Source: CANGYM01 sp044235825
Lineage (GTDB): Bacteria; Pseudomonadota; Alphaproteobacteria; JAJTHO01; CANGYM01
NCBI GenBank assembly: GCA_044235825.1
Contig: JBIIHL010000004.1
Span: forward strand, 1 to 56,022
DNA length: 56,022 nucleotides
Direction: 5' to 3'
Below are positions 18,060-26,959 of this stretch, one piece after another. The notes under the pieces were generated by a model. The model was given only the letters and a program-made list of their open reading frames with translations, searched no databases and was not told the DNA's origin. The position numbers and the translations under genes were made by a program. Numbering within the stretch: the first letter of the stretch is position 1; each line of letters opens with the position of its first letter.

Positions 18060-19151
18060 TCACTTTCCACCGCTTATATGGAGAGTGCCTTCTTCTATGG
18101 GAGGAAGCGATAACTTTTTTAACAGCCTCCAATGTGCGGAAAGCATTTTGCAAAATGTGAGCTTGTTATAACGGAAGCCGGAATTATCTGTATGTTTTTG
18201 AACAATTTTTGCCAAAGCGGCATTATGACAGTGTGCAGCATAGGGAAAAAGATGATGGGCCGCATGAGAATTCGCTCCACCTGTAAGAACAACAAAAAAC
18301 TTGTTACTCGGGCTCCAATCAACAGAAGATGCCAATTGGTGTTCAGCCCAATCGCTTTGAATTCTGTTATTGCTATCAGGCTCAGCAAATTCACAAACAT
18401 CTGTTATATGACTGCCAACGTTAACCAAAACAAAAAGAAACGATGATGCAGATGTAATAATAATATAACCAATTGCCCATTCCCATGGTCCTATTGGCAT
18501 GATCAAAATCGGCATCACAATAAAACCGATAACATGGATAATTTTACACCCGTAAAAAGAACACAACATTTGAAATGTTCCAAATTCTTCTGGTTTTTCT
18601 TTTTTATATTTTTCAAAAAATATAAAATCTTCCCACCAAGTAACCGTCTGTAAGACCAAACCATACAAAAAGGGGGCAAAGTATGGTTGATAACGATAAA
18701 TGGGTCTCCATGGATTAAGAGGCGATAATCTGATGAATGCGCTTGAATCCGCATCAACATCAGACCCTTTGACATTAGGAAAAGGGTGATGCTTTTGCAA
18801 ATGCCTATATTTCCAAAGATGGCCATTCACGCCAATCAGTGCGAAACCAATGTATAGGAACACGCTGTTTACAAACTTATTCTTACTTATAGAGCCATGG
18901 GCAGCATCATGACAAAAAGCTGCAATAACTGTGTAAATTGATGCTCCTACCAAAACACATAATAAGAGGCTCAATGGCTGTACAGGCACTATGAACAAAG
19001 CAATGCATAATAGCACGAAGACACATAGAAAAAACAAAGACCAAATCCATTGGCCAATCGACGCGTAACGATCCCTTGACCGAGCTCTAAGATAATCCTT
19101 ACCATCAAAGAGAATTTCTTTAGACGACGCCTTTAAAGGGAGAAAAAACAT
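18060..19151 (-). CDS. membrane fatty-acid desaturase
   Basis: A 363-residue integral-membrane di-iron desaturase. Three histidine clusters are visible: HDAAHGS (box 1), YRHLQKHH (box 2) and HAAHHLFP (box 3). Four or more hydrophobic helices are spaced as in acyl-lipid or acyl-CoA desaturases. The regiospecificity cannot be read from sequence. The gene is clearly more AT-rich than its neighbours, with many AAA, ATA and TTT codons, and lies in an AT-rich interval between thrS and dnaJ, which suggests horizontal acquisition. The 263 bases upstream (19152-19414) hold AT-rich sequence and the dnaJ promoter, with no gene that I can see. Confidence 0.85.
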   Translation of the reverse strand: MFFLPLKASSKEILFDGKDYLRARSRDRYASIGQWIWSLFFLCVFVLLCIALFIVPVQPLSLLLCVLVGASIYTVIAAFCHDAAHGSISKNKFVNSVFLYIGFALIGVNGHLWKYRHLQKHHPFPNVKGSDVDADSSAFIRLSPLNPWRPIYRYQPYFAPFLYGLVLQTVTWWEDFIFFEKYKKEKPEEFGTFQMLCSFYGCKIIHVIGFIVMPILIMPIGPWEWAIGYIIITSASSFLFVLVNVGSHITDVCEFAEPDSNNRIQSDWAEHQLASSVDWSPSNKFFVVLTGGANSHAAHHLFPYAAHCHNAALAKIVQKHTDNSGFRYNKLTFCKMLSAHWRLLKKLSLPPIEEGTLHISGGK

Positions 19152-19351
19152 GTTTTAATGCTTAAATTATGAGTTTGTTGCTCACCTTGGCGGTTTTTAA
19201 AGATGCTCCTCTTTCATAATAAACTTAACACAGCAAGCCTTAACTTTCTATAAAGTTGTTATAAGTCACCCCTTGAACATCCAAAAAATATAAACTCATT
19301 AAGTCTGATTTGTCTGAGGTGTTAATGAACTTATAACTGGCACATCCCCCC

Positions 19352-19380
19352 CTTGCACCTCTCCCCTACAGCGCTTATAT
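19352..19380 (+). promoter_or_regulatory. RpoH-type promoter of dnaJ (alphaproteobacterial form)
   Basis: CTTG at 19352-19355, an 18-base spacer and CTTATAT at 19374-19380. This fits the alphaproteobacterial heat-shock pattern CTTG-N17/18-CYTATNT. It ends 34 bases before the dnaJ ATG. Confidence 0.55.
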
Positions 19381-19414
19381 AAAGGCCTGAACGTAGAGAA
19401 AGTTTTTGGACCCT

Positions 19415-20551
19415 ATGGCCGATTATTATCAACTTTTGGGTGTTGACCGCAATGCCAGTGCAGAGGACATTAAAAAGGCCTTTCGCAAACTGGCCATGAA
19501 ATACCATCCCGATAAAAATCCAGGGGATGCCAAGGCAGAGGAAACATTCAAAGAGATCAACCAAGCCTATGAGGTCCTAAGCAACGCTGAAAAGCGTAAA
19601 ACCTATGATCAATACGGCCATGACAATTATCAACGGGCCCAATCCGGCGGGGGGGGCGGGCCTGGGGGCTTTGATTTTTCTTCGGGATTTTCCGATATTT
19701 TTGATGAGGTTTTCAATGACTTCATGGGCGGCGGGCGCAAACGTCGCGGCGGGGGGTCTGTGCAGCAACCGGGCTCGGACCTGCGCTATAATTTGGATAT
19801 TACGTTAGAGGAAGCCTTTAAGGGCAAAAAAACCACCATTAAATTTTCATCCCAGATGGCCTGCGAATCCTGCCAAGGAACCGGCGCCGCGGAGGGGTCG
19901 TCCCAAGTCACCTGTCCTGGGTGTCAGGGGGCGGGACGCATACGCTCTCAGCAGGGCTTTTTTGCCTTCGAGCGGACCTGTCCCCAATGTCAAGGGGCTG
20001 GGGTGATCATCGAAAAGCCCTGTCGTCCATGCCAAGGTCAAGGCCGCGTGAACAAACAGCGCACTTTAGAGGTCACCATCCCCGTCGGGGTTGAGGACGG
20101 AACCCGCATCCGTTTGGCCGGTGAGGGAGAATCCGGACTGCGCGGCGGGGGTTCTGGGGATTTGTATATTTTTCTTTCCATCAAACCCCATACGTTTTTT
20201 GAACGTCAGGCCGAACATTTGTTTTGCCATGCCACCATTCCCATGGTCACAGCCACGCTGGGGGGGATCATCGAAATTCCGGGGATCGAGGGCAAACGCC
20301 TGAAAGTGCCCATACCCGAAGGCACCCAAGCAGGCCAGAAAATCCGCCTGAAAGGACAGGGCATGCCCAAATTGCGATCCACCCTGCGGGGTGATCTTTA
20401 TATTGATGTCACCGTGGAAACCCCCGTGAACCTGACAGAGCGTCAAAAAGACCTGCTGAAGGAATTTTCCGGCATCGGCAACAAAACCAGCCCAAAATCC
20501 GAAGGGTTTTTTGATAAAATCAAGGGCCTGTGGGATGATTTAACGGAATAA
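19415..20551 (+). CDS. dnaJ: co-chaperone DnaJ (Hsp40)
   Basis: Type I J-protein that stimulates DnaK ATPase. J domain with HPD at residues 31-33, a Gly/Phe-rich linker (SGGGGGPGGFDFSSGFSDIFD), four zinc-finger repeats (CESCQGTG, CPGCQGAG, CPQCQGAG, CRPCQGQG) and the C-terminal substrate-binding domains. Length is 378 residues. I use ATG 19415 (MADYYQLLGV); a start nine bases earlier is in frame. It has its own RpoH-like promoter, consistent with separation from dnaK. Confidence 0.97.
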   Translation: MADYYQLLGVDRNASAEDIKKAFRKLAMKYHPDKNPGDAKAEETFKEINQAYEVLSNAEKRKTYDQYGHDNYQRAQSGGGGGPGGFDFSSGFSDIFDEVFNDFMGGGRKRRGGGSVQQPGSDLRYNLDITLEEAFKGKKTTIKFSSQMACESCQGTGAAEGSSQVTCPGCQGAGRIRSQQGFFAFERTCPQCQGAGVIIEKPCRPCQGQGRVNKQRTLEVTIPVGVEDGTRIRLAGEGESGLRGGGSGDLYIFLSIKPHTFFERQAEHLFCHATIPMVTATLGGIIEIPGIEGKRLKVPIPEGTQAGQKIRLKGQGMPKLRSTLRGDLYIDVTVETPVNLTERQKDLLKEFSGIGNKTSPKSEGFFDKIKGLWDDLTE

Positions 20552-20584
20552 CCCCCAAAATCCCATCTTTAGGAACGCCCCAAA

Positions 20585-21850
20585 ATGTCACAACGCAAAA
20601 AAATCGCCATCATTGGGACAGGCATTTCTGGTTTGGGCGCGGCCTCTTTGCTGCACCCCCATCACGACATTACGGTTTATGAAAAAAATGACTATATCGG
20701 GGGCCACAGCCGCACAGTGGATGTGGTCACGCCCGAGGGGCAAATTCCCGTGGATACGGGATTTATTGTGTTTAATCATAAAAATTATCCCCTGTTGACC
20801 CGTTTGTTTGATGCCCTGCGGGTGCCCGTGATCAAAAGCAATATGTCCTTTGCCGCCAGCATTAACCAAGGATGGCTGGAATATGGTACCCAGTCGGTGG
20901 GCAGTGTTTTTGCCCAAAAACGCAACCTGCTGCGCCCGTCGTTTTGGCGGATGGTGGCCAACGTCTTTCAGTTTAACGCCCGCGCCCTAACCTATGCCAA
21001 CAAAGATCCTGCAGTCACCCTGAAAGACTGTTTGGATGATCTGGGCATGGGGCCATGGTTTCGCGATTACTTCTTGCTGGCCATGGGCGGGGCGATTTGG
21101 AGTACCCCTTTATCAGACATGATGAATTTTCCCGCCCAAACCTTTGTGCGTTTTTTTGAAAATCATGGCCTGCTGAGCCTAAATGACCAGCCGCAATGGT
21201 ACACCGTCCAAGGCGGCAGCCGCGTCTATGTGGCCCTGCTGACAGAGCCCTTTAAGGACCGCATCCGCCTTTCCAGCGGGGTTACACGATTATGGCGCGA
21301 GGCCGAAGGGGTCATGGTTCAGGACGTTTCCGGAGAGCAACACCTTTATGACGAAGCCGTTTTGGCCTGTCATGCCGATCAGGCGCTGGCCATAATGGGG
21401 GATGCCAACGCCAAGGAACAAGAGATTCTGGGGGCCTTTTCGTATCAACCCAACCATGCGGTTCTGCACAGCGATGTTGGATTTATGCCCAGGCGTCGGG
21501 CGGCGTGGGCCAGCTGGGTGTACCTTTCCGAAGCCAGAAAGGATCAATCCCCTGCTGTTTCCCTGAGTTACTGGATGAACAATCTGCAATCCCTGCCCAC
21601 ACCAACCCCCCTGATGGTGACATTGAATCCGGGGAAGCCACCCGCAGAGGTTTTGGTTCATAATGCCTATACCTTTGAACATCCTGTGTTTCATGCAAAC
21701 GCCATTAAAAATCAAAGCCGCATCGGCACGCTGCAGGGTCACAACCGCCTGTGGTTTTGTGGGGCTTATCAACGGTATGGCTTTCACGAAGACGGTCTGG
21801 CCAGTGCGGTGGCCGTCGCGCAAATCATGGGAATCGACCCACCATGGTAA
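20585..21850 (+). CDS. FAD-dependent amine-oxidase-like protein of the CFA/furan fatty-acid locus
   Basis: A 421-residue flavoprotein with an N-terminal Rossmann motif (IAIIGTGISGLGAA), the acidic VYEKNDYIGGHSRT segment typical of amine oxidases and phytoene desaturases, and a C-terminal FAD-contact region (LWFCGAYQRYGFHEDGLASA). Homologues are annotated as cyclopropane/cyclopropene fatty-acid synthesis proteins and accompany DUF1365 and CFA synthase genes. In Rhodobacter sphaeroides, from memory, a homologue belongs to the RpoE-ChrR operon and is needed for furan fatty-acid formation. The stop overlaps the DUF1365 gene by seven bases. A role in desaturating or oxidising a phospholipid acyl chain is inferred. 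Confidence 0.85.
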   Translation: MSQRKKIAIIGTGISGLGAASLLHPHHDITVYEKNDYIGGHSRTVDVVTPEGQIPVDTGFIVFNHKNYPLLTRLFDALRVPVIKSNMSFAASINQGWLEYGTQSVGSVFAQKRNLLRPSFWRMVANVFQFNARALTYANKDPAVTLKDCLDDLGMGPWFRDYFLLAMGGAIWSTPLSDMMNFPAQTFVRFFENHGLLSLNDQPQWYTVQGGSRVYVALLTEPFKDRIRLSSGVTRLWREAEGVMVQDVSGEQHLYDEAVLACHADQALAIMGDANAKEQEILGAFSYQPNHAVLHSDVGFMPRRRAAWASWVYLSEARKDQSPAVSLSYWMNNLQSLPTPTPLMVTLNPGKPPAEVLVHNAYTFEHPVFHANAIKNQSRIGTLQGHNRLWFCGAYQRYGFHEDGLASAVAVAQIMGIDPPW

Positions 21851-22608
21851 AGGGCCCCCAGATTTACACCGCCCGCGTGATGCACAGACGCCTGTTTCCC
21901 AAAGACAATACATTTTCCTACGGTGTGTATTACATGGCCCTGCCCTTGCCGGCAGAGAAAATTTCCAGCGTTTGGGGAACCTTTGATCCCCATGATGTGG
22001 GTTACCGCGATGGTCGCGATCCTTTGGGATGGGTTAGGGATATTCTCAGCGCCCAAGGCCTTTCCGAACACGTACACACCATAATCCTGCTCACCATGCC
22101 CAAGGTTTTTGGGTATGTGTTTAACCCTGTTAGTTTTTATTTATGCCTCGATACCCAAAACGCGCTGCGAGCGGTTGTGTGCGAGGTTCATAATACCTTC
22201 GGGGAACAACACAGTTATTTATGTTTCAATGCCAACCATCATCCGCTGGATTCTGAAACATGGATCTGTGGCCAAAAGGTGTTTCATGTCTCCCCCTTTT
22301 TGGAAAGAAACGGCACCTATCGCTTTCGGTTCGACTGGCAAGAGGATCGTTTGGGCGTCTGGATTGATTACTATGACGAAAACGACAACAAACAACTGAT
22401 CACGGCCCTTTGGGGAACGTTTTCACCGCTGACCAAAAAAAACTGGCGCTTGGCGTTTTGGCGCCACCCCCTCGTCACCCTAAAAGCCATTGTTTTGATT
22501 CATAGACAGGCCCTGCGTTTGGCCCTGTATGGCATACGCTATAAACCCAAGCCCCCCCAACGACCAGACACTGTGAGTGTCTGTGAAGGACAAAAAACGG
22601 ATGTTTGA
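21844..22608 (+). CDS. DUF1365 protein
   Basis: A 254-residue protein of the DUF1365 family, starting at ATG 21844 within the end of the FAD-oxidase gene. Conserved family elements are visible: RVMHRRLFPKDNTFSYGVYY near the start, LLTMPKVFGYVFNPVSFYLC and VCEVHNTFGEQHSYL, then KVFHVSPFL. The family almost always sits next to the FAD oxidase and a CFA-type methyltransferase, but I know of no firm biochemical function. No signal peptide is seen. The gene ends at a bidirectional terminator. Confidence 0.88.
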   Translation: MVKGPQIYTARVMHRRLFPKDNTFSYGVYYMALPLPAEKISSVWGTFDPHDVGYRDGRDPLGWVRDILSAQGLSEHVHTIILLTMPKVFGYVFNPVSFYLCLDTQNALRAVVCEVHNTFGEQHSYLCFNANHHPLDSETWICGQKVFHVSPFLERNGTYRFRFDWQEDRLGVWIDYYDENDNKQLITALWGTFSPLTKKNWRLAFWRHPLVTLKAIVLIHRQALRLALYGIRYKPKPPQRPDTVSVCEGQKTDV

Positions 22609-22616
22609 TCCGTTTT
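22594..22616. terminator. bidirectional intrinsic terminator between the two lipid operons
   Basis: AAAACGGAT (22594-22602) pairs perfectly with ATCCGTTTT (22608-22616) around GTTTG. It has an A-run on the left and a T-run on the right, so it can act on both strands. It overlaps the end of the DUF1365 gene and the stop of the SDR gene. Confidence 0.75.
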
Positions 22617-23374
22617 TATCCCTTCATCCGTGATGTTATTTTTAAGGAGAGGCCATAGGGTAAGGCCCGAAGAAATTTAAGAAAAAACGTAAACCTTTTG
22701 GGAAAATGGATTTCAAACCGTTTGGATAACAGGCCATCGGCAATGGCGAGGGCCGCTTGGTCTGGCTCGATGATCATAGGCATGGAAAAATCATTCTTAT
22801 CCGTTAAGGGGGTGCGGACGAATCCGGGGCTGATGAGTTTGACATCACAATGATGGCCCTCTTCAGCATGCAGGCTTTCGGCCAGATTGATGATGGCGGC
22901 CTTGGTTGCGCTATAGGGCTGGCCCTCTGGCAGTCCCATGTATCCCGCCACACTGCCGCATAGGGCGATTTGTCCGTGACTTTCGCGCAAAAAAGGAAGA
23001 ACAGCCTGAATCAGATAAAACGCCCCCATCAGGTTTGTGGTGACAATTTGATGGGTCAGGGGGATGTCGAGGGCGCTGAGTCGCATGGGGTCATAGCCCG
23101 CGGCCATAAAAATCACCCGATCCATGGACCCCATGGTTGTTTTGATCTCATGGGCCACCGTTTGGGTGGCCGCAGGGTCCGAGATATCCAAAGGAAACAC
23201 ACGGTGGCGATCGGGCCCCAAAGAGGCACAAAGATCCTGCAAAGCCTCAACCCGCCTGCCCGACAGGGCCAATCTGGCCCCCCTTTGCGATAAAACCTTG
23301 GCTAGGGCGGCCCCGATGCCACTGCTGGCCCCCACCAACCAGACAACTTGGCCCTGATAGGTGTTTACGGTCAT
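22616..23374 (-). CDS. short-chain dehydrogenase/reductase in the CFA operon
   Basis: A 252-residue classical SDR. The NAD(P) motif GASSGIG follows the first strand (VVWLVGASSGIGAALA), a basic GRR after the second strand suggests NADPH preference, and the catalytic residues appear as S (CGSVAGYMG) and YSATK. The start is ATG 23374, overlapping the DUF3833 stop by four bases (ATGA). The frame is open to 23479, but those extra residues lie inside the upstream gene. It is the last gene of the cfa operon. The substrate is unknown; the context suggests a lipid-derived carbonyl. Confidence 0.85.
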   Translation of the reverse strand: MTVNTYQGQVVWLVGASSGIGAALAKVLSQRGARLALSGRRVEALQDLCASLGPDRHRVFPLDISDPAATQTVAHEIKTTMGSMDRVIFMAAGYDPMRLSALDIPLTHQIVTTNLMGAFYLIQAVLPFLRESHGQIALCGSVAGYMGLPEGQPYSATKAAIINLAESLHAEEGHHCDVKLISPGFVRTPLTDKNDFSMPMIIEPDQAALAIADGLLSKRFEIHFPKRFTFFLKFLRALPYGLSLKITSRMKG

Positions 23375-23910
23375 GGGTTTTGCTTTTGCATGAACAACGT
23401 CAGTTCCGCCACCGTAAAGCCAAATTTTTTCAAATAGGATCGATTCACAACCACACCATCGTTCATGGCCCACATCCAATCATCAAACCGAATGCGATAC
23501 GTGCTGCCGTCCACATCCAGATCCATCACATAATTCCAGCGCACGGCACTGCCCAAGGTTTCCCCTTTGGCGGTGCCCAAAATGTCCGACGCGGTGCCCT
23601 CATACTGGCCGTCCGCGATTTTTTTAATGTGCCAAATGCGCTGTTGTGTTTTTTGGGTATCATAATACACAAAATTCTCGGTCAGGGTGCCTTCGTCCCC
23701 TTCCCATTTTCCAACCATGGTGACATCAAAACGGCTGACCACGCGGCCGCGCCAGTCTTGGATAATGCCCCAGCCCTTGATGGGGCCGTTAAAATAGGTT
23801 TTGATATCAGCTTGGGGCTTGGTGTCTTTATAAGCATCCATAGAATGTCCTGCGCATCCACCAAACATAACCAAAATCCCCATCAGGCTTAATAATTTTG
23901 TGACTCTCAT
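23371..23910 (-). CDS. DUF3833 lipoprotein
   Basis: A 179-residue protein with a lipoprotein signal (SLMGILVMFGGC, acylated Cys at about 19) and a lipocalin-like beta-rich body: YFNGPIKGWGIIQDWRGRVVSRFDVTMVGKW, then LTENFVYYD and W-rich repeats. DUF3833 proteins are regular members of this lipid operon and may bind or carry lipids at the envelope; this is inference from fold and context. Start and stop overlap both neighbours by four bases, so it is embedded in one transcript. Confidence 0.83.
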   Translation of the reverse strand: MRVTKLLSLMGILVMFGGCAGHSMDAYKDTKPQADIKTYFNGPIKGWGIIQDWRGRVVSRFDVTMVGKWEGDEGTLTENFVYYDTQKTQQRIWHIKKIADGQYEGTASDILGTAKGETLGSAVRWNYVMDLDVDGSTYRIRFDDWMWAMNDGVVVNRSYLKKFGFTVAELTLFMQKQNP

Positions 23911-25202
23911 GCTGTCCTCTTAGACGTTCTGATAAAAAAACCATACAGAAACCCTGCTGCAATCAGCTTTAAAAGACAAGGAATAAACGCATAGCCTAGG
24001 GACAGGGCCCCGAGAGCCTCAGGGGTATTGACCGCTTGGGGTTTAAAGCCCGCGGCATCCAGCAGCGGCAGGGCCACGACAGAGGCCAAGGCCAAACTGG
24101 CCTTTGTCATAAAGGCCAAACAGGCATAATGAATCCCTGAAAACCGATGGTTTTGATAATGATGAATGTCATCGGATAACAACGAAGGAGGCAACGTCAA
24201 ATCCGCCCCCAGCGCCATCCCCGAAACCACACAAACCATGGCATAGGGCCACACATCCCCCGCCCCCAAGAAAAACGCCCCCACAAACCCCAAAACCGCC
24301 AGAATTTTTGAAAAAAACCACGCCCGATGTTTTCCATGGCGCACACTGATTTTTTTCCACAGCGGCATGCCCAAAGCGCCGGATAAAAAATACAGCAGCA
24401 GAAACGGCCCCGTTAGGTCCTCTGCCCCCAAAAGATCCCGCACATAAAAAATCACCAACACGGCGGGAATGCTGGAAGCGAGCATGCTAACCCCATACAC
24501 AAAAAACAACCGCAGACTGGCCACGGGCAACGCGCGTAGCCCAAGGAAGATCGATCCATGCTCAGGGGTATCTTTGGTCTGTTGTTCGGTTTGCTGCCTT
24601 GCGCGGCGCAGGGTCGGCGCAACGGTTAAAAAGGCCCAAACCCCAAGGAGCATCAAAAGAACCAAAATACCAGAATACCACAAAAAGACAGTGTCTTTGG
24701 GAACCGTCTTTGACAAAAGAGAGGGCAGCGACACCGCAATCACCAAACCGATCAGGCCAAAGGCCTCTCGCGCCCCCGCAATACGGGTTTGATCGTTGGG
24801 ATCACGGGTCCACAGCGTGGCCTGCGCCCCCAAAGTAATCCCCAAAAGGCTATGGGCCGTCACCGCACAAAAGGTACACAGAAAAAACCAGACAGGGGCC
24901 GAAATAAGGACAACATTAAAAAGCCCCGCCAAAGCAAGACACAAGACAATTCCCCCAATGATCATAAACAGGCTAAAATGCCCCTGCTGGCGATCAATCA
25001 ACCACCCCATTAGGGGATCCTGAACGGCATCCACCAACCGAATGGATAGCAGCAACGCCCCCAGAAGAGTCAAGGAAACACCGTGCTGCGTGGCATAAAA
25101 ATCAGGGGCCAAGACATACAAGGGGAAGCCCGCAAAGGCCATGGGCAAAGCCATCAATCCATAAAGCCAAAGGGATTTTGGCGTCACCGCCATGGACGAC
25201 AT
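23907..25202 (-). CDS. GPH-family (MelB-like) MFS transporter
   Basis: A 431-residue transporter with about 12 hydrophobic helices. The family signature RLVDAVQDPLMGWLIDRQ in the first loop is the GPH sugar:cation symporter motif (DxxxDPxxG). In this operon the substrate is more likely a lipid or lipid precursor than a sugar, but the sequence does not tell. ATG 25202 overlaps the preceding stop (TGATG); an upstream GTG and a downstream ATG 25193 are alternatives. Confidence 0.85.
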   Translation of the reverse strand: MSSMAVTPKSLWLYGLMALPMAFAGFPLYVLAPDFYATQHGVSLTLLGALLLSIRLVDAVQDPLMGWLIDRQQGHFSLFMIIGGIVLCLALAGLFNVVLISAPVWFFLCTFCAVTAHSLLGITLGAQATLWTRDPNDQTRIAGAREAFGLIGLVIAVSLPSLLSKTVPKDTVFLWYSGILVLLMLLGVWAFLTVAPTLRRARQQTEQQTKDTPEHGSIFLGLRALPVASLRLFFVYGVSMLASSIPAVLVIFYVRDLLGAEDLTGPFLLLYFLSGALGMPLWKKISVRHGKHRAWFFSKILAVLGFVGAFFLGAGDVWPYAMVCVVSGMALGADLTLPPSLLSDDIHHYQNHRFSGIHYACLAFMTKASLALASVVALPLLDAAGFKPQAVNTPEALGALSLGYAFIPCLLKLIAAGFLYGFFIRTSKRTA

Positions 25203-25717
25203 CACAACCCCAACAGAGCTTGACGCAAATCAGGCTCTGACGTGGTTTCAGCCAACCAAATCCCAAAAAACTGTTGGGCAAAGGCCCTGCCTGCGATGGT
25301 GCCGATGGGGGTTTCTCCATCGTAAAAAGCGGTTCCCTGTTCGGGGTTGTACACAGCGGAAAGCACAGACCCTTTTTTGACGTCAGGAAAAATGGCCTGC
25401 ATTTGCTTTTGCCACTCGGCCAGTGTGGCGACTTCGTTAAATCCCTGTTTTTTTATTTCTTCGATGGATCTCTGGGCAATATCTGCACCTTTTAAATCGC
25501 GGTAATATTCTAGGGACAAAGCAAACGGCCCCTTCGGATCCCACTGACCTTGCGGGGCATAAAGGGTGGCCTGATACACATCCCAAAATACGAACGAAAG
25601 AATCCCTTGACCGACCGTTTTCCCCTGAGGGACGCGCTGTTGGATAAAAGAGGAGGCCGAGGCCACCAAAGACCCCATCATCAAAAACAAGAGCAAAAGT
25701 CCAAAAAACCTAAGCAT
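25202..25717 (-). CDS. exported chalcone-isomerase-like protein
   Basis: A 171-residue protein of the bacterial chalcone-isomerase-like family. It has an N-terminal signal peptide (MLRFFGLLLLFLMMGSLVASA). The body shows VGQGILSFVFWDVYQATLYAP, the segment shared by such proteins, and GQGTAFYDGETPIGTI-type residues near the end (here EQGTAFYDGETPIGTI). Members of this fold bind fatty acids rather than flavonoids in bacteria. I start at ATG 25717; the longer frame to 25768 reads into the CFA synthase gene. It overlaps CFA synthase by eight bases. Confidence 0.8.
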   Translation of the reverse strand: MLRFFGLLLLFLMMGSLVASASSFIQQRVPQGKTVGQGILSFVFWDVYQATLYAPQGQWDPKGPFALSLEYYRDLKGADIAQRSIEEIKKQGFNEVATLAEWQKQMQAIFPDVKKGSVLSAVYNPEQGTAFYDGETPIGTIAGRAFAQQFFGIWLAETTSEPDLRQALLGL

Positions 25718-26870
25718 GACGCAATTCCCATTGCACAACATCGGTGCGGCCATTGCGAAACGCCGCAATACAGCATGTCAAATAAAACCGCCACAGGCGA
25801 ATGAATTTATCATCAAAACCCATGGCCTTGATCTCTTTAATTTTATTTTCAAAATTCGTTAGCCAGTGGTTTAACGTCACAGCGTAATCTTGGCCAAACG
25901 AAAAGGCATCGGTGATTTTCAAGCCTGCTTTTTCTGTTTCTTCATGAAAGCGACGCGGCGAAGGCAACATGCCGCCAGGAAAAATAAAGGTCCGAATGGC
26001 ATCCCCCCCCTGACGATAACGATGAAAAAAAGCATCCGCAACGGTGATGCTTTGAATCACCGCTTTTCCTTTTTCTGCCAGCAACTCTTTGATTTTTGAA
26101 AAATAAACCGGCCAAAAGGCTTCGCCCACGGCCTCGAACATTTCAATAGAAACAATATGTTGATAACGGTCTTTTTGGTGCCTGTAATCCTCTAGGGCGA
26201 TATGGGCATTGTTTCCCACCCGCTGACGGGCAAACGCTTGTTGGGCGGGGGAAAGCGTCAGGCCCTTAATGGCGTAATCCCCCCGTGTCAGGGCGCGTTC
26301 CACAAATCCCCCCCATCCGCAGCCAATTTCCAGAACACTGCCCGACGGGTCCAAACGATCCAGAATACGGTCATATTTATTGGTTTGGGCCTGCTCTAAG
26401 GATTCGTCTTGGTGCCGAAACAGTGCCGAAGAATAGGTCATGCTGGGATCCAGCCACAGGGCATAAAAATCATTGCCCAAATCATAATGGGCCTGAATGT
26501 TTTTGGCACTGCCGCGCAGCGTGTTGCGATTCAGCAAATACCCCATGCGGGATGCCAGACGTCCCCAGATGTTGCCAAAGATATAACGGGCTAGGGCATC
26601 TTGGTTTTGCAATCCAAACAGGAAAAAAGCGCTGGTGTCCGGCGAATCCCATCGTCCATCGCGATAGGTTTCCGCCAGCCCTATATCCCCCCGCTGGATC
26701 ATACAGCGGGCCACATTCCAGTCATGCAGCACAAGATGCGCCTGCGACCCCGATTGCTTCCCCTGAAAATCGTGGCGTTGACCATCGGGGGTTTCCACCG
26801 TGATGGCCCCATAATCAATACGGCTGAGGGCACGTAGAAAGGATTGTGTGATATAGCGATCGAGCATCAT
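25710..26870 (-). CDS. cfa: cyclopropane-fatty-acyl-phospholipid synthase family methyltransferase
   Basis: SAM-dependent enzyme that adds a methylene or methyl group to unsaturated chains in membrane phospholipids. The N-terminal lipid-binding part (residues 1-110) is followed by IQAHYDLGNDFYALWLDPSMTYSSALF, the SAM motif VLEIGCGWGGF, and the conserved YQHIVSIEMFEAVGE, IQSITVAD and YVFPGGMLPS-like (here FIFPGGMLPS) elements, then the C-terminal FYLTCCIAAFRNG. Whether it makes cyclopropane or methylated, furan-precursor chains cannot be decided by eye, since both enzyme types share this family. It heads a five-gene overlapping operon. Confidence 0.9.
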   Translation of the reverse strand: MMLDRYITQSFLRALSRIDYGAITVETPDGQRHDFQGKQSGSQAHLVLHDWNVARCMIQRGDIGLAETYRDGRWDSPDTSAFFLFGLQNQDALARYIFGNIWGRLASRMGYLLNRNTLRGSAKNIQAHYDLGNDFYALWLDPSMTYSSALFRHQDESLEQAQTNKYDRILDRLDPSGSVLEIGCGWGGFVERALTRGDYAIKGLTLSPAQQAFARQRVGNNAHIALEDYRHQKDRYQHIVSIEMFEAVGEAFWPVYFSKIKELLAEKGKAVIQSITVADAFFHRYRQGGDAIRTFIFPGGMLPSPRRFHEETEKAGLKITDAFSFGQDYAVTLNHWLTNFENKIKEIKAMGFDDKFIRLWRFYLTCCIAAFRNGRTDVVQWELRHA

Positions 26871-26959
26871 AAAGGTATGACAGTTTAAAAGAGGTTTGAG
26901 AATCTTTCGCTATTTTTTATAGCATTTTTTTAAAAAGGAAAACCGGCAAAATATCATCT

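Noticed and set aside
24469..24838. Plus-strand ORFs of 75-107 residues inside the MFS gene
   Set aside because: Antisense shadows of a clear 12-helix transporter; composition is Arg/Pro-rich and no family is seen.
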